A DNA stretch of 64,000 nt from Coriolopsis trogii (GCA_020543525.1 JAHYIO010000006.1:1054001-1118000); one strand, 5' to 3'. Counted from the stretch's first letter, positions 22,626 to 35,664 are shown. Translations and numbers: made by a program. Notes: generated by a model not told the origin, from the letters alone.

Positions 22626-24126
22626 CATTAACGGAAGGCCACGGCTGGGCAGGCACGCAAAGCTCCTCCATCTTCATCTTCATCCCATCCCTCCTCCTCC
22701 GTTCCCCGTCCGTCATCCCCATCAGTCATCCCCGTCATCGTACGTACGACGACTTTCGCCTTTTCATTTATACGCTTCAATCCGGAAATGGATAATCCAA
22801 CTGTACAAAACTTAGCATCACATTCTCCTTACGGATACACGATACAACCTCATCCCCCCGAATCCCCCACGTCTGGCCTCGACGCTTCAACAAATGATCC
22901 GCCTCCGTAGTTTCAACGTCCATTCTTTAGCTCCAACCGCTCCTCCGTCATGCCTCAGCCCTGTCTCTTCGGATTCCTTCGTTCTTACCGTTTACGTGTC
23001 TACTCTACCTTTGGCGAGACGCTCTCGCCTTTTCCCTCCAGCTGAAACTTCCCGGTTACTCGCTTCCCCGTTTGCGCAGTGCTTCGTTCGCATGCTGTCT
23101 GCCTTGCTTTTCGTCACGTTTGCACGGTTTGTCATATTCGTATTCGTATGTATGCGTACCAATGCAGTTGGCACGAGGCTCGAGGTGTACAAAGTCTAGA
23201 GAGTACTCCAAGTTCCAAACCTCATCCTGTCTGGAGTGTGCACTGTGATGCTCAGTTCAACGAGCCTAGGTCGACGTCGCTACTGTAAGATAAGTTGGGA
23301 ACAGTTCCCGCACATGGGGTCAGATGATGAAGTCGCCTGATAATCTAGTAATCATTCACAGAGACTGATATCAGAAACACGACTTGTCGAGGACCGGGGA
23401 GTTCTTGAGCGGCGTACTATACGTTGATCCCGGGGCGTGAAATGCATGATCGGGCCTCTGAAATCAAATATCATTTATTCGACGGAACACGGCGGAGGTA
23501 TCTGCCTCGCGCTCATTGGTGAAGTTTGGTAAATGATGCGGTATGTCAGCAGATTCAATAGGGGTCGAGGCGGATATGACCAGACGAGGGTTAGTCGGGG
23601 CTCTATCGTGAGGTTCAAGTGACCACGAATGTCATAGTAGAAGGAGGGTGTTGGGAGAAGCCTGTACACGAGAACTTACAGTGGGCTCGGTACCAGACAG
23701 TCATTGGGCTCTTTGCGCATGCAACATTCCGCCGTCGCGCCACTGGAAGCAACGAACACTGTGATTACAATTGATGCAAGGTCTTGGATTAAGCTTCTTT
23801 CCGACCCCCTGACGCTTTCAAAAACAGCTCCATATGTTCTCATATAGTTTTTCAACTCTCATGAAATACCGTACATACCTCTCGGGGAGGGTGTGCTTGA
23901 GCGCTAGCCAGTGTGGTCCAACACCCATCATTCTCCCACCGTGGTAGGGATCTGAGATCGCCAGTCAGTGAAGTCACCGAGTCGAGTTGTCAAACCGTAT
24001 CCTCTCTCTCTCGTCCTCCGCCGGGGCATTGGCTTCTCCTTCTCTGTTTCCACTTTGTTCCTTTTTAATCCACAACTTCATTACCGACTCCATTCTATTT
24101 GACGGATCGTACACCCTGTGAATACC
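22626..24126. other. intergenic, possible small reverse-strand gene
   Basis: The first 700 bases look like the 3' flank of the arrestin-like gene. On the reverse strand, between about 23960 and 23475, pieces such as MGVGPHWLALKHTLPE and PTPSFYYDIRGHLNL occur near usable splice signals. They do not join into an intact product. Nothing else was recognised. Confidence 0.4.
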
Positions 24127-27100
24127 ATGAAATTTGCTAGGTACGACCACACTTGGCAGAATCGAGGCACGAGCAAAGACTGATGGAATACTTGACACCA
24201 TCCAAGATACCTCGAAGAGACTCAGGTCTGTTGGAGATGCTTCTTCTTCACGCCACATAACCAATGTGCTATCTCTTTGTCGTAGACACCGGAGTGGAAA
24301 AAAGCCTACATGTGAGTACTGAGACTTTTGCCGGCGTTGGCCCGCGCGTAAGTCTGTCGCGTCCACCCTATCCCCCTTTGAATTCACGTCCATGCAACGG
24401 AGATGTATGCTGGACGTGTTTGAAGCCTGAGAACGCGACCCCGAAGCCGGTCGTCTGAACCCTACCCCACATGAACCAGAGTCGACGGCTCCTTGCTCGG
24501 GATGAGCAGAAAATCTCCACTGAATTCAGGGTTACTTACACACCTCATTCTCAGAGACTATCGCGGGCTCAAGAAACGCATCACAGCAATCCGTCGCGCT
24601 CATCAAGCTGCCTCTTTCTCAAATAGCGAGGAAGGTCTCATATTCTCTCCGAGTACTCCCCTCAACCAAGCTGGCTTCAGCGAACAGACTGCGCTTGGCA
24701 ATCCACGTTCGTCCGAAGACGCTTCATCCGCCCACTCAGCTGGACTTCCCCTCGATGTCCTGCCACAGAGCAGCATACATGAGGAACAAGGTGGAGGCAC
24801 GGAGAACGTGAGCAACTCAGGCCCTCCACCTCGTTCGCCTCACCACGCCCGGTCGTCCACCTTGGAAACAGGGCCTCCGCGCGTACGCCGAGGCAGAAGC
24901 AATACGGTCACAACTGTATTTGGTCGCGCCCTTCAACGAGCAAACTCTACTAAAGGGACCGTCAGCGGCTCGGGTGCAGGACCAAGGTTCGACGTGCGAC
25001 GCCCCATTCCCTTGATGGAGCTACTCCCACAACTCACACCTGTGGAGCGTGCGTTCTTCGAGAAGCTTGACGAGGAGTTGGACAAGGTGGAAAGCTTTTA
25101 TTGCGAGCGTGAACGGGATATGCGACACAGGTATGCACGTCTCCCAGAGCGACTGAGCGTCTTTAGTTATACTTCGCAGAGCCAACTTGTTGAAGGAGCA
25201 ATTGCAAGAGCTCAGGGACCACAGGCGGGCGTTCTACGTGAGTAGTTGACGTCGGATCATCACCCCATCCCACTCATCCTGTTTCGCACGCTCAGGATGC
25301 GCACCCGGCCGCGATAGTTCCCTATTCTTGGCTTCCTCTACCCCTTCCGTCCCCAATCATACCAAACATTCTTATTCGCCGTCGTAAGCAACAGCGCAGC
25401 GGGCCTCCGCCAGCCGCAGTGACACATCAGCTACCGCCACCGAGGAGTGTAAGGTCGTGGAAACAAGCCTTCAGCCGTAGGAACTCCGAAGAGACAGTAC
25501 GACCTGTTACGACCCATGGTTCGCAAGGGGTCATCGAGCTCGCCACACCCAAACCGCGCGTGAAGGAGGTCGAAGATGCGGAGTCTGCTGACACGACGGA
25601 CGAGGTTGCGAAAGCGGAACAGGATGGCACAGGTACGCTCGGGCGATCTTCACAGCGAAGAAGCAAGGCCATGTCGAAGAGTGTGCAAGCGCTCTTCCCC
25701 TTTCGTCCTCAGCCTGTGTACAAAAAGGACAGCGGCACAAAAGCTGGCGGAGCAGGGGAGGACGGCAGTAGCGGGAGTGGGAATAACACCGGAGGGGAGA
25801 GCTCGGGAAGCGCCCCCGGGTCGCCCGGCAAGAGTGCTGCAAAACGGCCGAAGTACGACCCGGAAGAGTACCAGCATGCGAAGAAGCAACTCAAGAAAGC
25901 TGTGCTGGAATGCTATCGGTGAGTACGTGTGTGGTCGTATCGTATTGAACTGACAAAGCTTCTTCGATTCGCGGCAGCGGTCTCGAGCTTCTGAACAACT
26001 ATCGCGTACGTGGAGAATGGATCGCGTAGTATATGTGCCAATGTTGAATTCCTGCACAGACATTGAATCTCATCGGCTTCAGGAAGGCTCTCAAGAAGTT
26101 CGAGAAGGTGACCCATGTAGGTAGCCGTTTCGATGCCTCGAAGCTTGCGGATCTCATACTGCGCAGATCCCCGCCCAGCAGGCATACACGCAAGAGAAGA
26201 TTGAGCCGAGCGCGTTCTCCTCTGGCGCGACCGTGGATGCCCTCATCCATGACATGGAAGCCCTTTTCGCCGCTCAGTTCGGTATGGTCTTTGTTGTCGT
26301 CACGAGAGCGTGCCCATCTGACAACGACGTCCAGCGCGAGGGGACAAAAAGAAGGCTCTGGCCCGTTTGCGCGGCGGTGCAAAGCATACGAGTCACCACT
26401 TCAGTACTTTCCGCACAGGCATGGCATTGGGACTTGCTGTCCCCGCTCTTGCGGACGGCTTATACCACTGTGCGGCATACCATTGGTCCACTCTCATCAG
26501 ACATTGACGCATCATGTTGCAGGTTTCCGAGCAGACACTCGAGCGGCGATCCCAGGTTGGGATGGGCTGATGCTCATCTATGGCATCTTCTTCGTACCCA
26601 GCTTCTTTGCGCTTCTCGTTGGAGTCAACTTGCTAGTATGGGCTCGGGCGCGCATCAACTATGTCTTCATTTTCGGTGCGTGTGCCTCGATCGATCTCGG
26701 AAACTTGTGTCTCAACGTATCACGAAGAATTGGATCTACGGACTAAGATGGATTATCGTGTATATTTCGAGGTACGTCACCGTGTCCTCTTCTGGGTCGA
26801 TATGCCACTGACATCTGCATAGATGCCGGCTTTCTTGCTTTCCCTGCTCTGTTATGCTTTCTGGTTATCGTTCGCCCGCATCGGGGCGGAAACTGTTTCC
26901 CCAACAACGTGGCCGCTAGTCTGGCTCCTCGTGGTTGCGGTCGTCATGTTGGATCCGCTACCAATCATGTTCAAATCATCTCGCTGGTGGTTAGTAAAGA
27001 ACATCAGCAAATTGCTGACGTCTGGCATGCACCGCGTCGAGGTATGCGTCCTGAACCCATTCTCTCCGCAGAGATGCGCTTGCTGATCGGGAACCCACTT

Positions 27101-28310
27101 TCAGTTCGCAGATTTCTGGATGGGGTAAGTGACCTCGATGATGGCGGAGGTTTCATTACTGACTCTTTTCGTCACATCAGGGACCAGTTCTGCAGCCTCA
27201 TCTTCACGGTGTCCAATCTCTACTTCGTCGGATGTGTATACGCCACGGGTCTGGATCCTGAGTGGCGACGGTGCACTCCTAACGCGGGTCCGCAATGGGG
27301 TGTCGCGTTCCTGCTGGCGTCCATCCCATTACTTGTCCGTCTCGTGCAGAGTGTGAAACGTTATGTGGACTCTGGCCTTATCACCCACTTGATCAACGTA
27401 CGTCCACCGATTCTCCGGTGCAGTCGAAGACACTGATAAGGATTGTAGGGTGGGAAGTACGGCTCTGGCATCATCTTCTATTTGTTCTACTTCTTGTGGC
27501 GTTCTCAAGGTGGGTTTTCTCCGTGTTGTAGCAAGTAGGATGGCCTGACGAATTCCTCCAGGCGGTATCCGCGGGCCGATGTTCATCCTGTGGTGCATCT
27601 TTGGTACCAACTATTCTCTTTATGCGGGTGCATGGGTATGCCTTTGGTCACAATTCTTTCTCAGACGTACCTAACATTCGACATATCAGGACCTTCTCAT
27701 GGATTGGTCCCTACTCCGTCTACGCGCTCCTTACCCTTTGCTACGACCCAACCTGTTATACAGTAACTATATTCCCGTACGTGTCGTCGATTTCCCTTCG
27801 TTGCTGTCACTCACGAGTTCATACTGACAGTTCTATTACTTCGCTATCGTGAGTTCCAAGGGCACTCACTCTACGCATTGAAGCTAATTCCGCGCTAGGT
27901 GTCGAACACGCTTATACGATTCATCTGGATATTCTACATACCGACAAAAGGGCCGAACTTCGTCATCAGGACATTCATCGTTGGGTTCCTGGAGGTGCTC
28001 CGTCGTTGGCAGTGGAACTTCTGTAAGTAATTGCTGCTCCTCGGATCTCCTACGCGCGCCATGAGCTGATACAACGTGGCGAACAGTACGTCTGGAGAAC
28101 GAACACCTCGGTAACATTGATCAGTACCGTGTCACGAGGGAAGTACCGCTGCCGTACTCGTACGATGACCCATCGCATGATTCGGATGGCGAGGATGACG
28201 AGGACGATGCGCGCAGCCATAGGAGCGCTTCGAGTCGGTCATGGCGGGTCTCGAGAAGGGCGCCTGAGTCCGATGGGACTGTAGCCGAGGCTGGTGCAGT
28301 CGAAGACTGA
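24127..28310 (+). CDS. SYG1: SPX-EXS phosphate exporter, SYG1/XPR1 family
   Basis: This is a multi-pass phosphate exporter of the XPR1/SYG1 family, whose SPX domain senses inositol pyrophosphates. Three very short exons (24127-24140, 24207-24225, 24286-24311) encode MKFARYLEETQTPEWKKAY. Exon 4 continues IDYRGLKKRITAIRRAHQ. The SPX core is completed by RHRANLLKEQLQELRDHRRA and by NLIGFRKALKKFEKVTH, which holds the conserved basic cluster. Long Ser/Gly-rich inserts separate SPX segments. The EXS half has GWDGLMLIYGIFFVPSFFAL, MDYRVYFEMPAFLLSLLCYA, YFVGCVYATGLDPEWRRC, QWGVAFLLASIPLLVRLVQS, GGKYGSGIIFYLFYFLWRSQ, and the typical IPTKGPNFVIRTFIVGFLEV followed by RRWQWNFYRLENEHLGNIDQ. The acidic tail ends AEAGAVED. 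It has roughly 900 residues and more than twelve exons, and looks intact. Confidence 0.93.
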
Positions 28311-29824
28311 AAGGTTTCTTCTGCTATTCTCCTTTCCCGTCATCACCTTATCGCTTCTAGATTGACATGTCATTTATGTTCCGGACCCGGACGCCTTGAT
28401 GGCGACATTTGGTATCGTAAGTACTACATAATTCTTGTATTGAGTTTGTTTGTTTGGCATAGACGATCCCTATTGCATGACTATCTCACGCCTCATCCCA
28501 CTATCCAACTCACAACCGGGAGTTGGGGTTCCTACCTCTGCTCTGCCGTGTTGATTCTTACTACTAGTACGTGACACCGCTCGGGGGGACGATGGCCAAC
28601 ATTGGGTGTACCCTCTGCGGAAAGCGGTCCGGAACCGGTCGAGCTGATGACTGCGCATGCCGAGGTGCTTGCCGTGTATGTTGACGACTTGTATAGCCGG
28701 ACTGAGGCCCTGGGAATCATCGTACGGGAAGTTGTCCCGCCGCCGAGTACCAGGGCTTTGTCCTTGACACTCCGGCTAAGCTATGCCAGAGTTCCGCGCT
28801 CTTGACCCTTGTTATACAGTATCATTCGACTTCGATCCGAGTAACTTCTTACGGCAATATCGCTCCGAATGGCATCGGACACATTCTGAGGGCGGCCACC
28901 AGTGCGAACTTAGGTGAGTCGGCATTCGAGAGTGTTACATATACATGAGATTGACGGACGTGCTCCTGAAACCAGGCTCATTGTACTCATCTTCACTCAA
29001 CATCGTGCCAACTCGTCGTGTTCATAATGCGAGGTAAGTGTCCCTCGCTGCCCGCTCAAGGAGCCGCTGGGCTCACCTTCCTTGAGTCCGGTAACATGCA
29101 GTGAACATACTAGATGTACCACGCTTCATTTGGGCTCAATTGCGAACGCCAGGGAACAGCGCTAGATCGCAATCAACTGTCGCAAGAGTTCTAAAGTGGG
29201 AAATTTATCCTGGACGTATCCCCATAGTTGGTTCCAGCTTGAGAATTGACTACTGCGAGATCAGCGCTTGTGTCGCATGATTGGCCCGCACCGACTGGTT
29301 GCTCAGACGTGCCGCCCAGAGGCATGTAGATAGGTGCGCAAATTGTTCTCGTTGACGGGAGACGTTTCCTTGCTTCTGAGACAAGCTACATCAGATGACG
29401 GTCTTTACGACCGTGGCACAGGGCTGAAACAGGCCATCTCTCCTCCAGTGAGATGATACTCCGACTCAAGTCTCCTTATGCCTTCAAACGTTTACTGCGA
29501 CATTTCCATCCTTACATACCGCTCATTCTCGTCGAGACATAACGCAACTGCTACTTATACGATGTCTGATTGGGGCATAAAACACTGGATAAGTCTGCTC
29601 GTCGCATATGGTACCACCCTCAAGCTGAAGGAGAGTAAGCGCACAGAACTCTCAGCTTGCTCAACAGATGATTAGTTTATCCCGAATGAACCCGAGCGAA
29701 GGAAGTAGCACCAGACCGTAGGTGACATCCAAGCACCGGAAGGCGTTCCCCGGCAACCTCAGCGGCAGTCTTGACACTTATAATCTGCTCCTCCCCTTCA
29801 TGAACACTAATATTCTCACCTTTC
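28311..29824. other. 1.5 kb without a recognisable gene
   Basis: Short forward-strand pieces occur (for example around 28362-28574 and 28602-28805), but they lack family motifs and do not splice into a product. A TTATAATC near 29778, about 47 bases before the next ATG, may be a TATA-like element for the surface-protein gene. Confidence 0.45.
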
Positions 29825-31552
29825 ATGGCCTCTCAATCGGCAATTCTTGTTGTACTCGTGAATGTGGTGCTCAGAACCCAAAGTGTGCGTGCACAAAGGG
29901 CAGACGCGGTTTGCTCCGACGGATACAGCTGGGTAGTTCACTCATTCCCCCATACAACCATCACGCTGACACTCACTTGCCATACACAGACAACAAATGC
30001 GAAAGGGCAAAACCCATGCCTTGTGACATCGTGGCTATTGTCGCCTTGTGACCCCGGAGCCTGTAATTAGCCTTGCGCGTCCTCCGTCACTTGAATGATC
30101 CTCTCACAACAACCACAGTGACTGTCATTCCAGCTTTGAAACAGTATGAAGCATACGATCCCCAACAAAACAGTCTTTGCTTCTGCAACAGCGTCTCCTA
30201 CTACTCAGTATGTGCTGCATGTGCTGCGTGTCAAGGCGGTCACTCTGACGGGCAGGGTATCGTTCCGTATGTGTCACCATGTTCAGCTGTTGCCCTACGG
30301 TGACATCTTCTGACTATGCAATGCGCATAGCTGGACCCAGTGGATTGCCAACTGTACCTCCGACAACATTGTCAACAAAGTTGTGTAGGTGCCCGCACTT
30401 GATGATAGTGCCTCCTCCGATTCCCTAACTGGCCGCCAGGTATCCCATAACAATACCCTCCGGAACAGAAATTCCTGGCTGGGCGTATCTGGATCTTTCC
30501 GTAAGTGTCTCTGTGTGATGCAACATCGCTGTGTTTGTGTGCCGCTGAACTCCAGTACGTACGTCGTAGAATGACAGGTTCAATGAGGCTGCTGCTCATT
30601 CTCTTGCCACCATGGCATTGCAAAGTAGTGAGTGTTCCCATGAGAGCAGATATACGGAATCCTTATTGCTGCTTCTGCATCCGTTGCATTAGAGACCGCA
30701 AGTACTACGCTCGGATCCACAAGCACGTCAACTACACCAAACGTACCCTCCTTTTCGCCAACTCTTTCCGCTCCGTCTCCAATCATCCCTTCAATCTCGC
30801 AAGCCTCACTCTCCCTAGCAACGACGTCGCAAGACCTGCATTCGTCATCCTCACCGGCTTCCAATTCGACATCAACGTTCGCCATCCGATCACCATTGCC
30901 CCCCACTGGCAGCATGACAAGAGTTCCGCCCTCTGGAGTGACGCAGTCAACCACTGCTGCGACATCTTCACCTCTGCACGTACAGTTCACCTCTACAGAC
31001 TCTTCTCGTTCAGTCTCAGGTACGAAATCTATCCAACATGCGACAGGTACTCCCACACACAACAAGGGTGGGCGGCAGTGTTGGGGGCGCAGCAGGTCTG
31101 TTCATGCTTGGAGGTCTTGCGTGGTTTTTGCTTCGCCGCCACCGCATGAAGTCAAACGTTTCGCTCGGTCACACCCATGAAATTGACAGAATTGGCGGGG
31201 ACAGCGGGGGTCCACCAAGGGAAGATATGGCCCAAATGCACTCACTGGCAGGCTTCGACAATATGAAGACGGAGGTTCTCGTACTCTACGTGCGTGCAAT
31301 TTCGAAGAGGTCGAGGCAGCTATTGATAGTCCTCGTTGATGCTCGACCATTCAGGATCCAGACGATCCACGCACCTTCCCGCCGCGAGTAGATCATGCAT
31401 ATGGGACCGCCGAGCTTTCACAATTCGAGTTACGGCGTTCAGCCTCCCAGATTGCTACCACCACGGACCGGAGTCCGCCTCAGTATACTGCAGATATCAT
31501 AGCTGTTACCAGTACTGCTGAGCGCGGGAGGGTCCCTGAAATCTGCGAGTAG
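29825..31552 (+). CDS. Ser/Thr-rich single-pass surface protein
   Basis: This belongs to a family common in agaricomycetes that has no formal name known to me: a secreted cysteine-rich head, a Ser/Thr-rich stalk, one membrane span and a cytoplasmic tail. The start MASQSAILVVLVNVVLRTQS is signal-like. Exons join as CSDGYSW, GQNPCLVTSWLLSPCDPG, CFCNSVSYYSVCAACAACQG, WTQWIANCTSDNIVNKVV, and YPITIPSGTEIPGWAYLDLS. A long Ser/Thr stalk (GSTSTSTTPNV and onward) follows. The membrane span is GGAAGLFMLGGLAWFLLRRH. The tail contains DPDDPRTFPPRVDHAYG and ends GRVPEICE. The head matches the family pattern well. The frame shifts by one between the stalk and the span near 31050 without an obvious intron, so the gene may be damaged or misjoined there. 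Confidence 0.7.
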
Positions 31553-32382
31553 AGATTTACGCTTCTTACTTGCAATGCATTGCATACTTAGGTGTATCTC
31601 TCACTCACACTTACATTGAACAACTTGGTACTTCATCTATGCTGCCAGATCTGCTGTTATATCCATCAACGACGTATTCACTGTCAAGGCTACTGGACCT
31701 GCCGAGACTTGCGTGGTGCTCGTATCTTCGCCCAAGCTGTTGTTCGTCTGCACGCTGTCATGTTTCGCGGATCGGAACCGTCAAGAGCACGATTGACGTT
31801 GATTCTAGACGTTTGCGCATTGGCCGACAGAGGAACATGAGCCTGCGAGCGGGAAGGTGCCCAGACAGAACGACGAAGAGCCTGTTTTTGAACAGCGTAG
31901 ATCAGGGCAGCAACTGGAGGGATAGCTACGACATTGGACAGGCCGTGTTCGACACTTACTGCCACTAATCGCTCAACTGCACGCATGATCCATAGTCCTC
32001 ACATGCCGCTAACGTGGCCCGCCTCACCACGAGCACACTTTGACCTGGCTTTGAACCTTTCAACAATCGCAAGCATGATGTTGGGACCAAGAATCACACT
32101 GCACTGAGTCCATCGGAAAGCCAGTCAAACCAGCGGGATCAATTACAGTCGGGACCAAGTCAAGACGAACGAGAACAGTGACTACTCATGATTACTGAGC
32201 GGAGGCTACCAGCCAACAGTCGAGGAGAACAGACATACGCATGAACGGCTAGAGTAGGATATAGTACACGGAGCAAGATGCGTGAGCGATGGGGTTTAGG
32301 GAGGGCGTACGAGGTCCGCTTGCGAGACAGAACGAGGGCTATTACGGCGGTACAATGAGAAGTGAACAAATGCGTGACAACT
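31553..32382. other. intergenic, nothing recognised
   Basis: This stretch lies between the surface-protein stop and the YRA1 stop, so the genes converge. The short ORFs on both strands show no family motif. Confidence 0.5.
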
Positions 32383-33606
32383 CTATGCAGCAGCTGCCGG
32401 TGCGTTGCTGGCAGTGTAGTCCTAGTAACAGGATTGGTCAGTTGCATCAACATGAACTCAGACGCATGAACTTACCTCCATCTCGGCGTCAAGATCTGCG
32501 GCCGTTTTCTGGGGACGTTCGTTAGGCTTGCGACGAGCTCCTCCCCTGCCACGCCTAGGACGACCTCCAGCCCTGATGAAACGAGGTGTAAATTAACTGT
32601 CATCGTACGAGGTTGACAAGCAAACCTAGGGGCCGTCTCGGCGGCAGCGACAGCAGGAGCCGGCGCCACTCGGGCAGCCAGCGAGGCAGGCGGGACGGGC
32701 TTCGTGGGGTCGACAACAATCTCGATCTTCATGGGGCGCTCTACATTGCGGAGGGGCGACACAATGGGTTGGCGAACAGGTGCAGAGAAGAAGCAGTTTG
32801 TTTGATCAGTTTGACGTTCGAGGCAGATGACACAAGAAAAGTATAACGGGGAGCTAACGCTCCATCCGCAATCGCCACGCCACGTCGCATCGTCGGGAAT
32901 CTTCATCCATACCGCCGACTCGAACAGGCAGATGATGCACAAGGTGATGGCAACAACCTGGAGGTTCTTCGTCGTGAAGCTCCCATCGCAGAAAGCGTCA
33001 TCCTCGCGGAACGAGCGAACGAGCGACCACAGCGAGCAGAAAGAGGACTTTACGCAGCGCGGAAGAGGGGTCGAGGAAGCGAAGGAGCCGATACTAACTG
33101 CCGTCAATCAATCGGTTGTTGTACTGTTGGAATGCCTTGGTACCATCCCCGCGACGCTGGAAGTGTACCGCGGCGACACCCTTCGAACGACCCTGGCTAT
33201 CGTAGTGAAGGGTGACATCCTTGAGGGGGCCGACTGTGGTGTGGAAGAGCTCCTGAGGACAAGTTAGCGTGCCGGTTGCCAGAGACATGAATTGGCAAGT
33301 CTCACCTTGACTTGCAACTCGTTCACATCTGGGGGAAGGTTGGAGACGATGATCTTGTCAGCGGGTTGCTGAGTGGCAGCCGCTGGGACGGTCTTCGCCC
33401 CATTCGACGCGGGGACGGCGCGTGCGCGCGTCGCAGGCGACGGGCCAGTCGTGCCTAGCACTTGAGCCTTGCCAGAATTCCTGCGGGGGTTGTTGGTGCG
33501 ACGAGTGCCGCGGGGCTTGCTGGCGATGATCTTGGTTGACTCAGTTAGTCGCGCACAACAGAGAAAAAGAAGACGCGTAACACACATCATCCAAGGACTT
33601 GTCCAT
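32383..33606 (-). CDS. YRA1: mRNA export adaptor, YRA1/ALY-REF family
   Basis: This is a nuclear RNA-binding adaptor that couples UAP56/Sub2 and the export receptor to mRNA. The N-terminal motif MDKSLDD/IIASKPRG, split by an intron, is the Sub2-binding element. A disordered Ala/Arg-rich segment precedes the RRM. In the RRM, DKIIVSNLPPDV holds RNP2, and GRSKGVAAVHFQRRGDG holds RNP1. Other RRM pieces are ELFHTTVGPLKDVTLHYDSQ and RPMKIEIVVDP. The C-terminus has the RGG-like GRPRRGRGGARRKPN and the second Sub2-binding motif DLDAEMEDY, joined across a final intron. It ends ASNAPAAAA. Domain order and both terminal motifs match the family. It is divergent from RPC31, with 336 bp between starts. Confidence 0.93.
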
Positions 33607-33942
33607 ATCTATATATCTTCTTCTGGTTCAGCAAAAGTGTTTTGGCTGGTCAAACGGGACGGCGACACGACGAACGTGGCAGAGGTTGGAATGCTGGTGA
33701 TGGTGGCGGGAGGCAAGGAGAAAGGGGCGACGCCAGACGCGGGCGTCAGGTCTACCCTTCAAAGCGGCGCTTGAAAATCATGGTTCCGCATCGGGACATA
33801 GGCTTGTCGGAGCTGGAAATCTTTGATGTCTCCAACCTTGTGGCACTGCCCGACTCAGGCCCGAATTCACCGCTGCTGCCAATTGGAGGACTCGCGCTTT
33901 CTCGCACTCCCTTCCGTTTTTTGGCCCGCACCGGTACGCAAC

Positions 33943-35068
33943 ATGTCTAGAGGTGGTCGAGGTGGCGGTCGAGGTGGAGGGCGAGGTGGTTTCGGAGGAA
34001 AGGGCGGTTTGGGCACAAACAGCCTCCCTCCGATGGGTCTCACGTTCGCGGATATCCAGGCCATGTCGCGAGAAGAGAGTGCACTGTATCCTGTATGTGC
34101 TTCTTCGTGGAGAATTACACCGCAGCATTGAGTTGTGACACAGCCTCTAGAACCCTTGCCCTTGTTGACCGAATACAACGATGAGGAAAAACGGATCGCT
34201 GAACTGCAAATTGGCTTCACCACTCGACTGCGCAAGTCGGCGTATTACATCGTCGAGTCTACCAGAACTACGGGTATGCTTCAAGCATGCATGAGTTGCT
34301 TCGCAGCCTGACTGAAGCAAAGTGTAGACCTTCCCCGTTACTCTGACAAGTATCGTCCATCGCAGGCATCACAGCCAACACTCAAACGGAAGGATCTACA
34401 CCAGCCCTTCTTCCCTCAAGAAGTATTTGAGGACTTCTTCAACCCTAAGAAAAAGAAGGCCGGTGAGTGTCCCGTTGCCAGGACTTTCTCACATTCCCGC
34501 ATGCTATGTCCAGTCTACCGAGACCGTACTCTGTCATGGCACATTCCGTCTGGTCCATACTGAGTATGATCAGGAGTCTTATATCAACATGCTCTATCAT
34601 GGATTGTGCAGCTGGGGGACAGATCCAGATTTCGTGTGACTTGGCGTGGGGGCTGGAACCAGATTTCTTCAGTATCTCTCATCTATCGATGCATCTGTAC
34701 TTATGCCATTCGCAGCGAAGAAAAAGGATGCCACCAAACGTGTGAACCTGGATGATATGGTCGAGGACGCCGAAGAACAGGTCAGTATCATGTGTGCTTC
34801 TTCCGGGCGGCGTTTGCTCAGGGTCCCTCCAGGAAAAGTCCGGCGACGAGCGCTCAGAAGCAGGCTCACAACAGCCAGACGAGGACTACGATGTCGATGA
34901 AGAATACGACAATGACTACGCAGAGAATTACTTCGACAACGGCGAAGCGGATGACAATGACGACCTCGGTGGTGGAGGAGGCGATGAGGGAGGTGGAGGT
35001 ATGCACGCTATGACTCGACCTTCTGACTGCTGCTAACGTTGGTTCATCTAGGATATGACTACGATTGA
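33943..35068 (+). CDS. RPC31: RNA polymerase III subunit RPC31 (RPC7-like)
   Basis: This is a subunit of the Pol III initiation subcomplex. It starts MSRGGRGGGRGGGRGGFGGK and continues LPPMGLTFADIQAMSREESA, the conserved N-terminal pattern. Later exons have PLPLLTEYNDEEKRIAELQI, STRTTDLPRYSDKY, LKRKDLHQPFFPQEVFEDFF, NPKKKK and AKKKDATKRVNLDDM. The C-terminal half is the typical very acidic tail (DEDYDVDEEYDNDYAENYFD, then DDNDDLGGGGGDEGGG) and ends GYDYD across the last intron. Several short introns keep frame. Size and the acidic C-terminus match fungal Rpc31. It is transcribed away from YRA1. Confidence 0.88.
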
Positions 35069-35664
35069 GCATTTTCGCAGCGTGGTGGCAGGTGCTCGTA
35101 TTCGGTCGTGCGCAGATCAACTAATGTACTCTAGTGTCGGAATCATTTGCAACATGTACATGACTCGACGTCTTCGACGGAAGCCATCTCACTGTCGTGC
35201 GATCAAGCACCAGCACCAGCATAGTGTAGTGGAGCGCCGAAGAAGTCGTCGTCAAGCTAGAAGCCAGGGCTTCCTGAACAGTGAACATTATTGTCAGTCT
35301 ACTTGACTCCTACGAAGCACGCGGCCATCACCTCATGTTTGCGGTGTGTCAATCCTTTGTTCTTGGAATCAGCATGGGCGCTACTCCTCTTGACGATTCT
35401 GCTATGCACCGTCCAGGCACAAATCGCCTCTCGACAGGGAAGAATAGCCTTGATGTTACGAACGCATTGGTGAGAAACATGTGGCAGCAACGCACGGTCA
35501 CTGCAGATGACTTGTATGAGCGCTTGATGAAGTGAGCAAGGCCAGCATACATGCCGAGTTGGGACGTGTCAGCTCCCACTGGACATATAAGGTGACCGTG
35601 AGGGGAATCTCTCTCATCACAGCTCCCCTCAACAACTGCGCGTTCCTCGTACTCGGCTTACACA
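35069..35664. other. intergenic, nothing recognised
   Basis: This lies between the RPC31 stop and the next start codon, with both genes on the plus strand. A plus ORF of 84 codons near 35281 has no recognisable motif. The stretch must hold the RPC31 terminator and the promoter of the next gene. Confidence 0.5.
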
